Source: an uncultured Granulosicoccus sp.
GTDB lineage: Bacteria > Pseudomonadota > Gammaproteobacteria > Granulosicoccales > Granulosicoccaceae
DNA length: 64,000 bases
Assembly: GCA_937924505.1 (NCBI GenBank)
Contig: CALDSR010000010.1
Span: forward strand, 68,760-132,759
Direction: 5' to 3'
The notes under the pieces are model-generated. The model saw only the letters and a program-made list of their open reading frames with translations. It searched no databases and had not been told where the DNA came from. Numbering within the stretch: the stretch's first letter is position 1; every line of letters begins with the position of its first letter. Shown here piece after piece: positions 27,799 to 37,381 of this stretch. Made by a program: the position numbers and the translations under genes.

Positions 27799-29175
27799 AT
27801 GTTGACCTCAGAGTTACAGACTGCAGCGTACATTTCATCCGCTGTGTTATTCATCCTCTCGCTTGGTGGCTTGTCCAATCAAGAGAAGGCCAAACGTGCT
27901 GTCTGGTTTGGCATCATTGGCATGGCAATCGCTGTGGTCGCGACGATTTTCGGGCCAGGCGTCAAGTTAGGCCCCTTACTTATCGCCATGCTGGTAATCG
28001 GTGCCGTGGTCGGGACGATCGTTGCAAGACGTGTCGAAATGACCGGTATGCCAGAGCTTGTGGCAGCGCTTCATTCCTTCGTCGGATTGGCAGCGGTTTT
28101 CATTGGCATCAACTCGGATATCAACCCACCAGATCTTGCCACCAATGCAGAACGCGTCATTCATGAGGTCGAGGTATTTCTCGGCGTGTTCATTGGCGCG
28201 ATAACCTTTACCGGCTCGGTGGTCGCCTACGGAAAACTCTCCGGGAAACTGGATGGCAAGGCCCTGATTCTGCCGGGTCGACACGTACTCAACATTGCCA
28301 TACTCGCAGCCTCTATCGGACTGCTACTGCTGTACATGAATCACGCCGGCAGTTGGACCTTGTACCTGATGATCATCCTGGCCTTCGCCCTCGGCGCGCA
28401 TCTGGTGCTGGCCATTGGTGGTGCCGACATGCCAGTGGTGGTGTCCATGCTGAACTCCTACTCCGGTTGGGCGGCAGCGGCCACCGGTTTCCTGCTCGGC
28501 AACGATCTGCTGATTGTCACCGGTGCATTGGTCGGTTCATCCGGCGCAATATTGTCGTACATCATGTGTAAGGCCATGAACCGCAAATTTCTGGCTGTCA
28601 TTCTCGGTGGTTTTGGCGGCACATCAGGTGAAGCCATGGCCATTGAAGGCGAACAAATTGCCATCGATGCTGATGGTGTTGCCACTGCCTTGAATGATGC
28701 AGAGTCAGTCATTATCGTACCCGGCTATGGCATGGCCGTGGCCCAGGCACAACAATCCGTTTCAGAACTGACAAGACGACTCCGCGCTCAGGGAAAGAAC
28801 GTACGCTTCGGTATTCACCCAGTCGCAGGACGGCTGCCCGGACACATGAACGTGCTGTTGGCCGAGGCCAAGGTGCCGTATGACATCGTGCTGGAAATGG
28901 ATGAAATCAACGATGATTTCCCGACCACCGATGTGGTCATCGTTATCGGCTCGAATGACATCGTGAACCCCGCCGCCCAGGAAGATCCGAACTCCCCGAT
29001 TGCCGGCATGCCGGTTCTCGAAGTCTGGAAAGCCAAGCAGGTATTTGTTTCAAAACGCGGCCAAGGCACGGGGTACTCGGGCATCGAAAACCCGTTGTTC
29101 TTCAAGGAGAATACCCGGATGTTCTATGGCGACGCCAAAGCGTCGATGGATGCCTTGCTACCCAAACTGACCTGA
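27799..29175 (+). CDS. pntB: NAD(P) transhydrogenase beta subunit
   Basis: A 458-residue partner of PntA. Eight to nine membrane helices (about 1-265) are followed by the soluble NADP-binding domain III (about 280-458), with the [10 protein letters not shown] fingerprint near 310 and the [16 protein letters not shown] end. Length and features match the Escherichia coli type of two-gene transhydrogenase. Confidence 0.96.
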   Translation: MLTSELQTAAYISSAVLFILSLGGLSNQEKAKRAVWFGIIGMAIAVVATIFGPGVKLGPLLIAMLVIGAVVGTIVARRVEMTGMPELVAALHSFVGLAAVFIGINSDINPPDLATNAERVIHEVEVFLGVFIGAITFTGSVVAYGKLSGKLDGKALILPGRHVLNIAILAASIGLLLLYMNHAGSWTLYLMIILAFALGAHLVLAIGGADMPVVVSMLNSYSGWAAAATGFLLGNDLLIVTGALVGSSGAILSYIMCKAMNRKFLAVILGGFGGTSGEAMAIEGEQIAIDADGVATALNDAESVIIVPGYGMAVAQAQQSVSELTRRLRAQGKNVRFGIHPVAGRLPGHMNVLLAEAKVPYDIVLEMDEINDDFPTTDVVIVIGSNDIVNPAAQEDPNSPIAGMPVLEVWKAKQVFVSKRGQGTGYSGIENPLFFKENTRMFYGDAKASMDALLPKLT

Positions 29176-29209
29176 GTGTTTTACTTGGCACTAACCGCAA
29201 CGGCGATCA

Positions 29210-30505
29210 CTATAGATCGAGCCTGAGCGTTTTTACAACATGCCTTTGCAGCGGTTTTGGAATATTGAGCTCACTCGCCCGTTCTTGCCACCGTGAGAAA
29301 GCATCTTGTGTGCGCTCCAACACAAGCACTTCACGCCCTCTCGGCAAGCCTGCGTATTCAGCCAGATGTTTAAGGTCCGCTCGCGTATACCCACTCGTCT
29401 TGCCATTGATGCTGAGCTGATGGAATCGTGTGAATGCACTCCCTTCCGCGTGACAAAGATCGTAAGCGGGTGTCAGTGACCACACACCGTTGCGATCCAT
29501 CATGAAGCCAAAATTCTTGACATGATCGTCCTGATTGCAGCCGACGACATTAAATACCACCCGACGAAACTGCTCTTCCAATTGCGTCTTTGACAGACCG
29601 AGTTGCTTCATCAGCATAAACAGCTGCTCATAGGAGTACACACCACTCTCGTAGTAGTCGTAGTGCGCGAGAGCGGCGAAGGTTTGTATGAATTTCTTGC
29701 CACCCTCACCATCACGATCAAAACGACGTGTCATAAAATGATGGCGACCGTTTTCAGAGAATATACGGCTCTCCATCATGTTGATGCCGCAGGCTTTGGC
29801 CATTTCAAAATAGCTGTACTCTAGCAAGCCGTAGCCTGACGGGTCAGCAACACCCCAATCGCCACTGAACTCGACACCGTCGAACTTGATCAGCCAATGC
29901 TCAAAGCCGTCAGGCAACGCGACCTGACCGGAACGTACCTGTTGCGTGTTCGGATTAAAAGCAATGACGGCTTTGGCGCGCGCACCTCCTGCGGAGGTCC
30001 CGACACTGAGGATGTCGAGCAGTGCCTCTTCACCTGCGGAATCTTTAAATTGAGTGTCGAGCGTTTCTTTGCTGGCGAAGGCCATGGACGCAAGTTGTGT
30101 TAACTGCTCGATCTCAAGCTGCTTGTCGTGCGGCAAGTTCGGTCTTTTTGACGGTTCAAATTCGAGTGCTCCCATACCGCGACGCCCGGTATAACAAAGC
30201 CTGTCAACGGCGTTGAAATCATTGGGCTGCCGGCCGGTTTGCGCCAACCAGACATCGATCAGCCGTTGACCATATTTGTCTGGCAGGCTATCCGCAAGCA
30301 TGCCGGGGAGACCGTGAAACGACCTTGGATGCAGTTCAGAAAACTGATAGATCCTTCGTTGCTGCACCGGCATATGGATGGGTGCCGGTTCGACGGCAAG
30401 ATCGGCGAAGCTTGGGTCATACTCAAAACGTGCATGGCGCTCGGCAGCATCCATGGCAACATAGCCAATGGCCGTACCCCAGAGTCTGACGGTAGCCGTT
30501 GTCAC
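29210..30505 (-). CDS. hipA: HipA-type serine/threonine kinase toxin
   Basis: A 431-residue HipA-family kinase. The C-terminal kinase lobe has the catalytic motif NQDDHVKNFG (near residue 313) and the metal-binding LTPAYDLC (near 335). GTSAGGARAKAV near 167 corresponds to the autophosphorylation and ATP-binding loop. E. coli HipA phosphorylates GltX and causes growth arrest. It overlaps the upstream hipB antitoxin gene by four bases, the standard arrangement. Confidence 0.93.
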   Translation of the reverse strand: MTTATVRLWGTAIGYVAMDAAERHARFEYDPSFADLAVEPAPIHMPVQQRRIYQFSELHPRSFHGLPGMLADSLPDKYGQRLIDVWLAQTGRQPNDFNAVDRLCYTGRRGMGALEFEPSKRPNLPHDKQLEIEQLTQLASMAFASKETLDTQFKDSAGEEALLDILSVGTSAGGARAKAVIAFNPNTQQVRSGQVALPDGFEHWLIKFDGVEFSGDWGVADPSGYGLLEYSYFEMAKACGINMMESRIFSENGRHHFMTRRFDRDGEGGKKFIQTFAALAHYDYYESGVYSYEQLFMLMKQLGLSKTQLEEQFRRVVFNVVGCNQDDHVKNFGFMMDRNGVWSLTPAYDLCHAEGSAFTRFHQLSINGKTSGYTRADLKHLAEYAGLPRGREVLVLERTQDAFSRWQERASELNIPKPLQRHVVKTLRLDL

Positions 30506-30831
30506 GCGCCTTCGTCACCCCATCGCTTGCCACTCACACCATTGTGTCTCCGTTGGGAACGTTCAGACAAGGCTTCAGCCATGGGAGAACCCAGGTTTTC
30601 GGGCAAGAAGTCATTGACGCCGGATATCATGTTCAATGCCTTGAGAAGCTTGAGCCAGGAATCGAGCTGACTCCCTTCGCCCGCTTCGATTCTACGCAAT
30701 GTTGCAACCCCCAAACCCGCCTCCGTCGCCAGTTCCTGCTGCGAATACCCCTGCTGCTTACGCAGACGAGCGAGCCGTGAACCCAGCTCAGCGAGAATGG
30801 CCGTCTCTGGTGTCAGATTATCTATGTCCAT
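30502..30831 (-). CDS. hipB: HipB-type Xre family antitoxin
   Basis: A 109-residue DNA-binding antitoxin with a Cro/C1 helix-turn-helix at about 17-65 (LRKQQGYSQQELATEAGLGVATLRRIEAG). Its C-terminal half has a long basic tail after residue 80. It should repress its own operon and neutralise HipA. Repeated operator-like elements lie directly upstream of its start. Confidence 0.92.
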   Translation of the reverse strand: MDIDNLTPETAILAELGSRLARLRKQQGYSQQELATEAGLGVATLRRIEAGEGSQLDSWLKLLKALNMISGVNDFLPENLGSPMAEALSERSQRRHNGVSGKRWGDEGA

Positions 30832-31248
30832 GCTATCAATTTCGATTGCTTTTTGAGTATTAAAGCCAATTTACGATCATATTTGATATCGCATATTGTG
30901 CGCCAAATCCGAGGAATTTGCATCCAAACGTCATTTTTAATATCAATTTCGATATCAAATTTGCCGAATTCGCCAAAATACAATCATAAATGATTACCGT
31001 TTTCACAACCCCGTTCTGATCCATCAGCGTCGGGAAACACATTTACACCATCCTCATCGGTCGTTAAACATCGAGGGAGTCCAGTTTGGTGCTACTCACC
31101 AAGTACCTTTTCAGTACCTGCTGTGTCCAGTGTCGAGGATCCGCTCCCGCAGCGGATCACTTCGCTGTCCGGGCACTATTACCCACTGAATCAAGTGGGC
31201 CAGTATGGATCTGCTACATTAGCCGCAATTGCAAAGCACGACAGCACG
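30832..31248. other. 417-bp region: hipBA promoter and rhodanese leader
   Basis: The left part (30834-30962) is AT-rich and carries hipBA operator repeats. The right part precedes the rhodanese start and contains an 8-bp stem hairpin (GATCCGCT/AGCGGATC, 31138-31158). An open frame upstream of the rhodanese ATG, from 31123, is in frame but looks non-coding. Confidence 0.6.
30834..30962. promoter_or_regulatory. hipBA operator-like repeats
   Basis: TATCAATTTCGAT occurs at 30834-30846 and again at 30941-30953. ATTTGATATC (30881-30890) and GATATCAAAT (30951-30960) are exact inverted copies. ATATC/GATAT (30940-30955) forms a dyad. Multiple spaced operators upstream of hipB are expected for HipB autorepression with promoter looping. 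Confidence 0.7.
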
Positions 31249-31650
31249 ATGAAAAAATTGAAAGTCACATCAGCGGACATGGTCAAAAATGCCCGCGCGC
31301 GAATAGAGGAAATCGAGACAGTCGAGCTGATCAGCCAACTCGATGATCCGAAGATTCTGATCGTTGACATACGCGACATCCGAGAACGCCAACGCGGTGG
31401 CTTTATCCCCGGCAGCTTTCACGCACCTCGCGGCATGATTGAATTCTGGGTAGACCCTGACAGTCCTTACTTTAAGGATGTATTCGCAGAGGACCGTAAA
31501 TTTATCTTCCATTGTGCATCTGGTTGGCGCTCCGCACTGACGGTCGCCACCTTGCAAGATATGGGTTTCGAAGCGGCGCACCTCAAAGAGGGCTTCTCGA
31601 CGTGGGAAAAGCACGGCGGCCCCATCGAGCAGGAACGACGACAAAAATAA
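31249..31650 (+). CDS. Rhodanese-like sulfurtransferase
   Basis: A 133-residue single-domain rhodanese, starting at MKKLKVTSADM. The active-site loop CASGWRSA (Cys near residue 90) carries the persulfide; the ILIVDIRDIRERQRGGFIPGSFHAPRG block is also typical. It is cytoplasmic, with no signal peptide. It may handle sulfane sulfur, and it lies 5 kb from the sox genes, but hipBA and pntAB are between them. Confidence 0.9.
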   Translation: MKKLKVTSADMVKNARARIEEIETVELISQLDDPKILIVDIRDIRERQRGGFIPGSFHAPRGMIEFWVDPDSPYFKDVFAEDRKFIFHCASGWRSALTVATLQDMGFEAAHLKEGFSTWEKHGGPIEQERRQK

Positions 31651-31682
31651 GATTCATTCGTGGTTTGAATACGGTCGCGTCT

Positions 31683-32309
31683 TTACCAATCCGTGGTTGT
31701 CAGATTTACATCGGCCGTCATGGAATGATCAACAACATAACGCGCATTCGGTATATCGTTATGCATGGCGCGTTGACGCGCCGAGTCTGGGTCATGATCG
31801 TGATGAATCCAGCGTTGGATCAGTCGCTGTTCCAGCACCGGTAAACCCGGGTCAACGAATACAGTGATGTCCCACAATTCACGTAAAGTGGACCATGGCA
31901 ACTCATCGATTAACAGATAGTTGCCCTCCACCAGTACGATGCGGTCGCTCAATGCCACACGTTGAATACCCGCTATCGCCTGGTCTTGTTTACGATCAAA
32001 CACAGGTACGATAACTTCCTCGTCGTGGGCAACCAGACGTTTGATCAGATGCACAAAACCGAGCGCATCAAACGTGAACGACGAACCTTTTCGATCACGT
32101 GTCCCGTCAAGTTCAAGAAGCGTGTTATCGAGATGAAATCCATCCATCGGTACAATCGAATGACTGATCTGGCTCGCCTTGAATTTCTGGCCGAGTTGTT
32201 CAGCCAATGTCGATTTACCGGCCCCTGGAGGCCCGGCGATCGCGACCAAAAATCGCTCCTTGGCACTCGCCTTTTCAACAATTGCGTTGACAAGGTAATC
32301 AATACTCAA
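31683..32309 (-). CDS. frcK: FrcK-like P-loop sugar/nucleoside kinase
   Basis: A 208-residue P-loop kinase with Walker A GPPGAGKS near residue 27 and the substrate-site MDGFHLDN near 55, as in the uridine/pantothenate kinase superfamily. It starts with TTG overlapping the frcA stop. In Sinorhizobium a gene of this type, frcK, closes the fructose transport operon frcBCAK, and the order here is the same. It probably phosphorylates the imported sugar or a derived metabolite. Confidence 0.82.
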   Translation of the reverse strand: MSIDYLVNAIVEKASAKERFLVAIAGPPGAGKSTLAEQLGQKFKASQISHSIVPMDGFHLDNTLLELDGTRDRKGSSFTFDALGFVHLIKRLVAHDEEVIVPVFDRKQDQAIAGIQRVALSDRIVLVEGNYLLIDELPWSTLRELWDITVFVDPGLPVLEQRLIQRWIHHDHDPDSARQRAMHNDIPNARYVVDHSMTADVNLTTTDW

Positions 32310-33088
32310 GCGGCTACCGCCTCCGCTGGCGGTTCAGCTGCACCCGTCATGAATGCTACCGCATCCGACATCGAATGATTTTTTGGGTCAATCGTGCACA
32401 AGCGACTACCGAGACGTTGAATATGGATTCGATCGGCAACTTCGAACACATGCGGCATATTGTGCGAGATCAGAATGATTGAAACACCACGCGAACGAAC
32501 GTCCTGAATAAGTTCAAGCACGCGACGCGATTCCTTTACACCCAGTGCAGCCGTAGGTTCGTCCATGATAATAACCTTGGAACCAAACACCGTTGCCCGA
32601 GCTACCGCTATTCCCTGTCGTTGACCACCAGACAGTGACTCAACCGATTGCTCGATATTTTGAATGGTCAGCAAGCCGAGCTCACTAAGCTTGTCGCGAG
32701 CCATTGCTTGCATCCCCTTTTGATCAAGCTGCCGAAAAACGGAACCCAGAAAACCTGACTTTCTTTTTTCTCGCCCGAGGAATAGATTGTCCGAAATCGA
32801 CATTGCGGAACACAAGGCGAGATTTTGATACACCGTTTCAATCCCGGCGTCACGAGCCTGCATGGGGGAACCAAAATTGGCGGGTTTGCCGTCAAGCGTG
32901 ATTTCACCACTGTCCGGGATGACGGCGCCGGACAAGGATTTAACCAATACAGATTTACCAGCACCATTATCACCGATGACTGCCAGAACTTCGCCAGGAT
33001 AGAGATCGAGATTGCAATTGTTCAACGCCACGACACGACCATAACGTTTGAAGATATTGCTTGCAGAAAGTATCGGGGTTTTAGTCAT
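32306..33088 (-). CDS. frcA: Sugar ABC transporter ATP-binding protein (FrcA-like)
   Basis: A 260-residue ATPase with Walker A GDNGAGKS near 38, the signature LSGGQRQG near 148 and Walker B VIIMDEPTAAL near 168. The start at 33088 has AAGGATACTCC before it; an upstream open frame overlaps frcC. It has a single nucleotide-binding domain, unlike the double-domain RbsA-type proteins, which fits the fructose (Frc) subfamily. Confidence 0.93.
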   Translation of the reverse strand: MTKTPILSASNIFKRYGRVVALNNCNLDLYPGEVLAVIGDNGAGKSVLVKSLSGAVIPDSGEITLDGKPANFGSPMQARDAGIETVYQNLALCSAMSISDNLFLGREKRKSGFLGSVFRQLDQKGMQAMARDKLSELGLLTIQNIEQSVESLSGGQRQGIAVARATVFGSKVIIMDEPTAALGVKESRRVLELIQDVRSRGVSIILISHNMPHVFEVADRIHIQRLGSRLCTIDPKNHSMSDAVAFMTGAAEPPAEAVAA

Positions 33089-33099
33089 TGGAGTATCCT

Positions 33100-34155
33100 T
33101 CAGGTTGAAACCTTGCGAATCCACTGATCAACCGCTACGGCAGATATGATCAGCACACCAATCAATAGATACGTCCATTGCGGATCAGTACCGATAAGGC
33201 GTAGTCCGAGTGAAAAAACACCGACGATCAATGCGCCGAACAACATCCCCATAATAGAGCCACGTCCACCAAACAGCGATATGCCTCCAATGACGACCGC
33301 CGTGATGGATTCGATATTGGCAAACTGACCCGCCGTAGGCGATACCGAACCAATGCGTCCGATCAGTGCCCAACCCGCCAGGGCGCAGATAAGCCCGGCG
33401 ACAACATAGACAGACAACAAGGTTTGCTTGGTTCTGACGCCGGAGAGCTCTGCCGCTTCCGGGTCATCGCCGACCGCATACACATGCCTTCCCCAGGCGG
33501 TTTTGTTCAGTAAATACGATAGAACGATGATAAGTAAAACCATCGCGATGACGCCGTAAGTGAATACGGCTCCATGAAACTTTATCTTGTTGCCAAAAAA
33601 TTGCAGCAACGGCGCTTGCGAGGCAATGTCGGCGCTTCTGATGGTCTCGTTTGCGGAGTACAGAAAATTTGAGGCCAGAACAATCTGCCACATGCCAAGT
33701 GTCACAATAAACGGTGGTAACCGCATGTAGGCGACCAACCAGCCATTGACAAAGCCACAGCCCGCGCCCACCAGAAACCCACAAAACACAGCGAACTCGA
33801 CCGGCAAACCATAACGAAAGGTAAACTGCCCCATAACGACCGACGACAGAACCATGATGGCACCGACTGACAAATCGATGCCGGCAGTAAGGATCACCAG
33901 CGATTGTGCCGCACCCACTATGCCGACAATAGCCACTTGCTGAAGAATCAACGTCAGCGCAAACGGGGAAAAGAATTTTTCCCCGAGTATGAACCCGAAA
34001 ATGGCGGTTGATACCACCATGACAATCAGCGGTATCAAGGAGGGATAACGTTGCAACAACAGTTGCAGCTTCATCATTGGTCGGTCGCCGGTATCAAACG
34101 ACACTACGTCCTCAGCGCTGTCGCCCAGTACTTTTTCGAATTCTTGTGCGCTCAC
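33100..34155 (-). CDS. frcC: Sugar ABC transporter permease (FrcC-like)
   Basis: A 351-residue membrane permease of the ribose/fructose family with about nine hydrophobic segments. Conserved family blocks are SLVILTAGIDLSVGAI and GRHVYAVGDDPEAAELSGV, the latter an ATPase-contact loop, and ESITAVVIGGISLFGGRGS. It has an extra N-terminal cytoplasmic tail of about 35 residues. It lies between the receptor and ATPase genes. Confidence 0.94.
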   Translation of the reverse strand: MSAQEFEKVLGDSAEDVVSFDTGDRPMMKLQLLLQRYPSLIPLIVMVVSTAIFGFILGEKFFSPFALTLILQQVAIVGIVGAAQSLVILTAGIDLSVGAIMVLSSVVMGQFTFRYGLPVEFAVFCGFLVGAGCGFVNGWLVAYMRLPPFIVTLGMWQIVLASNFLYSANETIRSADIASQAPLLQFFGNKIKFHGAVFTYGVIAMVLLIIVLSYLLNKTAWGRHVYAVGDDPEAAELSGVRTKQTLLSVYVVAGLICALAGWALIGRIGSVSPTAGQFANIESITAVVIGGISLFGGRGSIMGMLFGALIVGVFSLGLRLIGTDPQWTYLLIGVLIISAVAVDQWIRKVST

Positions 34156-34175
34156 CGTGGGAAACTCCTCGGGTC

Positions 34176-34207
34176 AAAAAAAGAACAGCGACCCAAAGCC
34201 GCTGTTC
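34176..34207 (-). terminator. Hairpin with T-run between frcB and frcC
   Basis: On the minus strand GAACAGCG and CGCTGTTC (34207-34200 and 34190-34183) form an 8-bp stem around a 9-base loop, followed by seven T. It lies inside the operon after the binding-protein gene, so it probably reduces downstream expression relative to frcB. Confidence 0.85.
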
Positions 34208-34244
34208 ATATCGTACCTGACTTTCTTTTACACGTAAGACAACA

Positions 34245-35267
34245 CTATCCCCAGCACTTGTCGGTGCCTTCAGCGGTATCAATGGATGCGACGCCATCGG
34301 CGGGCTGATCAGTCACGAGATTGACGCCTGTGTTGAAGAAATCGAGACCCGGCGTGTTCTCAGGCTTACTGCCATCTTTCGCCCAGTTCGCGATCGCTTC
34401 GATACCGAGAGATGCCATCAACAATGGATACTGTTGTGATGTAGCACCGATAACACCGGAAGCAACATCTTTGACACCCGGGCAACCACCGTCGACCGAC
34501 ACAATCAAAACATCGCCCTCACGCCCGACTGCTTTCAATGCTTCATAAGCGCCAGCGGCGGCAGGCTCATTGATTGTGTATACGACATTGATTGATGGAT
34601 CCTTAGCCAGCAGGTTTTCCATGGCCTTACGTCCACCTTCCTCGTTACCGGCGGTTACATCGTTGCCAACAATACGCGGATCATCTTCATCACCCCATTT
34701 GTTCGGGTCCTTAAGGTCAATACCAAACCCTTGCAGGAATCCTTGATCACGCAGCACGCCGACTGATGGTTGGCTTACCGCCAGATCCAGCATGGCGATC
34801 TTTGCATCAGCGGCCTTGTCACCGAGCGTTGCAGCAGCCCAGGCACCGATCAATTCTCCGGCCTTGAAGTTGTCAGTTGCGAACGTGGCATCTGCTGAGT
34901 CGATTGGCTCTAGCGGTGTGTCGAGTGCAATAACCAGAAGCCCTGCATCACGCGCCTGGGTGACCGCCGGGACGATGCCTTTCGTATCTGAAGCGGTAAG
35001 CAAGATACCTTTGGCGCCATCGGCGATACAGGTTTCAATCGCGGCGACCTGACTTTCGGAATCACCATCGACTTTACCGGCGTAGGACTTCAAGCTGACG
35101 CCGAGTTCAGCAGCCTTTGCCTCAGCACCTTCTTTCATTTTGACGAAGAACGGATTGGTATCGGTTTTCGTGATCAAACAAGCCGATGTCTCAGCGAAAG
35201 CACTCCCCGATGCCAAGGCAGTTAACGCCAGCACGCCGAGCGACGCACTAATTGCTGTGTATTTCAT
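34245..35267 (-). CDS. frcB: Fructose-type sugar ABC transporter substrate-binding protein
   Basis: A 340-residue periplasmic binding protein with a signal peptide (about 1-25, ending SAFA). The sugar-binding [18 protein letters not shown] start, the [10 protein letters not shown] hinge, and the GGCPGVKDV block with a C-terminal Cys pattern are typical of FrcB-like receptors. Fructose, mannose or ribose are candidate ligands by family. It is the first gene of frcBCAK and has 376 bp of non-coding DNA before it. Confidence 0.92.
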   Translation of the reverse strand: MKYTAISASLGVLALTALASGSAFAETSACLITKTDTNPFFVKMKEGAEAKAAELGVSLKSYAGKVDGDSESQVAAIETCIADGAKGILLTASDTKGIVPAVTQARDAGLLVIALDTPLEPIDSADATFATDNFKAGELIGAWAAATLGDKAADAKIAMLDLAVSQPSVGVLRDQGFLQGFGIDLKDPNKWGDEDDPRIVGNDVTAGNEEGGRKAMENLLAKDPSINVVYTINEPAAAGAYEALKAVGREGDVLIVSVDGGCPGVKDVASGVIGATSQQYPLLMASLGIEAIANWAKDGSKPENTPGLDFFNTGVNLVTDQPADGVASIDTAEGTDKCWG

Positions 35268-35661
35268 TGTTTATTCTCTCCATCATATTATTGAGCTGAC
35301 TTAGCCTTCGGTAGATTCACACAAGAGTTTGCTGATTGTCAATAATTAACGTAAATTGGACGACTGGTCCGAATGTACCACCAGATCTCTCAGGGGGCTC
35401 TGATCACGCGGCGGAAAACCAGGAAAAAATATTGACCAGAGAATCTGTTGTACGCCGTCTCTGGCAGAGCGCTGTATCCGCGTGAGGCCCCACACTCAAC
35501 TGCGTTCGGTCGATGTACGCAATGACACTTCATCGCTACCGCTCGCTTTTCGCTTGTGGCACCTATCCCGATCTTTCTGATATTTCTTTGCATAATCCGT
35601 TCTGATCAGACTAATTCTGGCAGTAAAATCGGACGGTAACGGAGTGAGAAACAAAAAGTCG
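35268..35661. other. 394-bp intergenic region, frcB/sulfatase
   Basis: No gene is supported; small minus-strand frames here have no recognisable content. It should carry divergent promoters for the frc operon and the sulfatase-like gene. TTGACA on the minus strand near 35340 could be the -35 element for frcB, with a weak -10. Confidence 0.45.
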
Positions 35662-37302
35662 ATGAACATCCTTTTCATCATGTATGACCAACTGCGATTT
35701 GATTACCTGAGTTGCGCTGGGCACCCGCATCTGGACACACCAAACTTTGATCGCGTTGCGGCAATGGGCGTGCGCTTTACCAATACCTACGTGCAATCGC
35801 CAATATGTGGGTCGAGTCGCATGAGTACCTACACAGGTCGCTATGCCTCATCGCATGGTGCACAGTGGAACAATTTCCCCCTGCGGGTCGGCGAATTAAC
35901 GATGGGTGATCATTTACGCAAAGTGGGGATGGACTGCTGGCTGATCGGCAAGACGCATATGCGAGTGGATCAGGAAGGCATGCAACGACTGGGTCTCTCA
36001 CCCGACACCATTATCGGGGCGCGACAGGCCGAATGCGGGTTCGATGTCTGGGTCCGTGACGATGGTTTGTGGGCCGAGGGACCCGATGGCTTTTATGACG
36101 AGAAACGTTCACCCTACAATGAGTATCTGAAATCCAAAGGCTACGCAGGTGATAATCCTTGGGCTGACTATGCCAATGCGGGCATAGAGGATGGCAAGGC
36201 TGCAAGCGGTTGGATGTTCAACAATGCTGACAAGTCCGCCAACATTCGAGAAGAGGATAGCGAAACGCCTTGGCTGACGTCCGAAGCGATACGCTTCATC
36301 GAACAAGCGAGCGGTCCCTGGTGCGCACACGTCAGTTACATCAAACCGCATTGGCCGTATATCGTTCCCGAGCCCTATCACAATATGTATGGCGCCGAAC
36401 ACGTTCTACCTGCGGTACGACATGACAATGAAAAAATTGACCCACACCCGGTCTACGGCGCATACCTGCAAAACAAGATTGCGGCAGCGTTTAGCCAGGA
36501 GGAAGTCAGACAAAAAGTCATTCCTGCCTATATGGGCTTGATCAAGCAGTGCGATGATCAACTTGGCCGCTTGCTCGATTACCTCGAGAAAAGTGATCGT
36601 ATGCAGGACACGATGATCGTACTGACGTCCGATCACGGTGATTATCTCGGAGATCATTGGCTTGGCGAGAAGGATCTGTTTCACGAACCATCCGTCAAGG
36701 TACCTCTGATTATCCACGACCCCCGATCCGAGGCTGATGCGACACGTGGATCCACGTGTGATGCGCTTGTAGAATCCATCGATCTCGCACCGACGTTCGT
36801 CGAGGTAGCTGGCGGGAAGATCCCCGATCATATTCTCGAGGGGAAAAGCCTGTTGCCGCACCTACAGGGGAGCACGCCTGACACGCGAGACTATGTCATC
36901 AGTGAATTCGACTACTCGGCAACAGCAAACTGTGTCAAGCTCGGGCTTGAACCACGGGATGCCCGACTCTTTATGGTCTTCGACGGGCGTTACAAGTTAA
37001 TGCATGCAGAAGGTGGATTTCGACCGATGCTGTTTGACCTTGAGTCAGACCCTGATGAATTTGTGGATCTTGGACAAAGCAACGCGCATACAGCTCAGAT
37101 CAAGCAACTCTACGCCTATCTCGCCCAGTGGGGACGACGACTATCGCAACGGGTAACTCGATCCGAGGATGAAATCAAGGCAATGCGTGGTAACTCTTTA
37201 CGGCGCGGCGTTCTGCCCTTCATGGTCGATGGTTCGGAAGTGCCCGATGAATTGACGACAGCCTACCGCCGACCCGTAAACCCTGCGCTGACCGGCAAAT
37301 GA
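35662..37302 (+). CDS. Sulfatase / phosphonate monoester hydrolase-like enzyme
   Basis: An alkaline-phosphatase-superfamily hydrolase of 546 residues (552 if the GTG at 35644 is used; the ATG gives the usual MNILFIMYDQLR start). The nucleophile motif is PICGSSRMSTYTGR with Cys 49, which would be converted to formylglycine. The usual CxPxR Pro is replaced by Ser. Metal-site residues appear in YDQLR, and TSDHGDYLGDHWLGEKD is near 330-346. No signal peptide is seen, so it is cytoplasmic. Overall layout resembles phosphonate monoester hydrolases and choline-sulfatase-like enzymes. The divergent sugar transporter makes a sulfated sugar substrate possible. Confidence 0.87.
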   Translation: MNILFIMYDQLRFDYLSCAGHPHLDTPNFDRVAAMGVRFTNTYVQSPICGSSRMSTYTGRYASSHGAQWNNFPLRVGELTMGDHLRKVGMDCWLIGKTHMRVDQEGMQRLGLSPDTIIGARQAECGFDVWVRDDGLWAEGPDGFYDEKRSPYNEYLKSKGYAGDNPWADYANAGIEDGKAASGWMFNNADKSANIREEDSETPWLTSEAIRFIEQASGPWCAHVSYIKPHWPYIVPEPYHNMYGAEHVLPAVRHDNEKIDPHPVYGAYLQNKIAAAFSQEEVRQKVIPAYMGLIKQCDDQLGRLLDYLEKSDRMQDTMIVLTSDHGDYLGDHWLGEKDLFHEPSVKVPLIIHDPRSEADATRGSTCDALVESIDLAPTFVEVAGGKIPDHILEGKSLLPHLQGSTPDTRDYVISEFDYSATANCVKLGLEPRDARLFMVFDGRYKLMHAEGGFRPMLFDLESDPDEFVDLGQSNAHTAQIKQLYAYLAQWGRRLSQRVTRSEDEIKAMRGNSLRRGVLPFMVDGSEVPDELTTAYRRPVNPALTGK

Positions 37303-37315
37303 TGACTTGATGACC

Positions 37316-37332
37316 CTCGTCTAAAAGACGAG
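37316..37332. terminator. Hairpin after the sulfatase-like gene
   Basis: CTCGTCT-AAA-AGACGAG is a perfect 7-bp stem 14 bp after the stop codon. The T-run that follows is weak, so terminator function is uncertain. A second hairpin (ACGACA/TGTCGT, 37360-37376) lies beside it, at the end of the convergent gene. Confidence 0.5.
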
Positions 37333-37381
37333 AGGTTTCAACCATCCCCGACAGACACTACGACAGTTTGTGTCGTTATCG

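Noticed and set aside
31123..31248. 42-codon extension of the rhodanese
   Set aside because: Its composition does not resemble the family and the hairpin at 31138-31158 lies within it.
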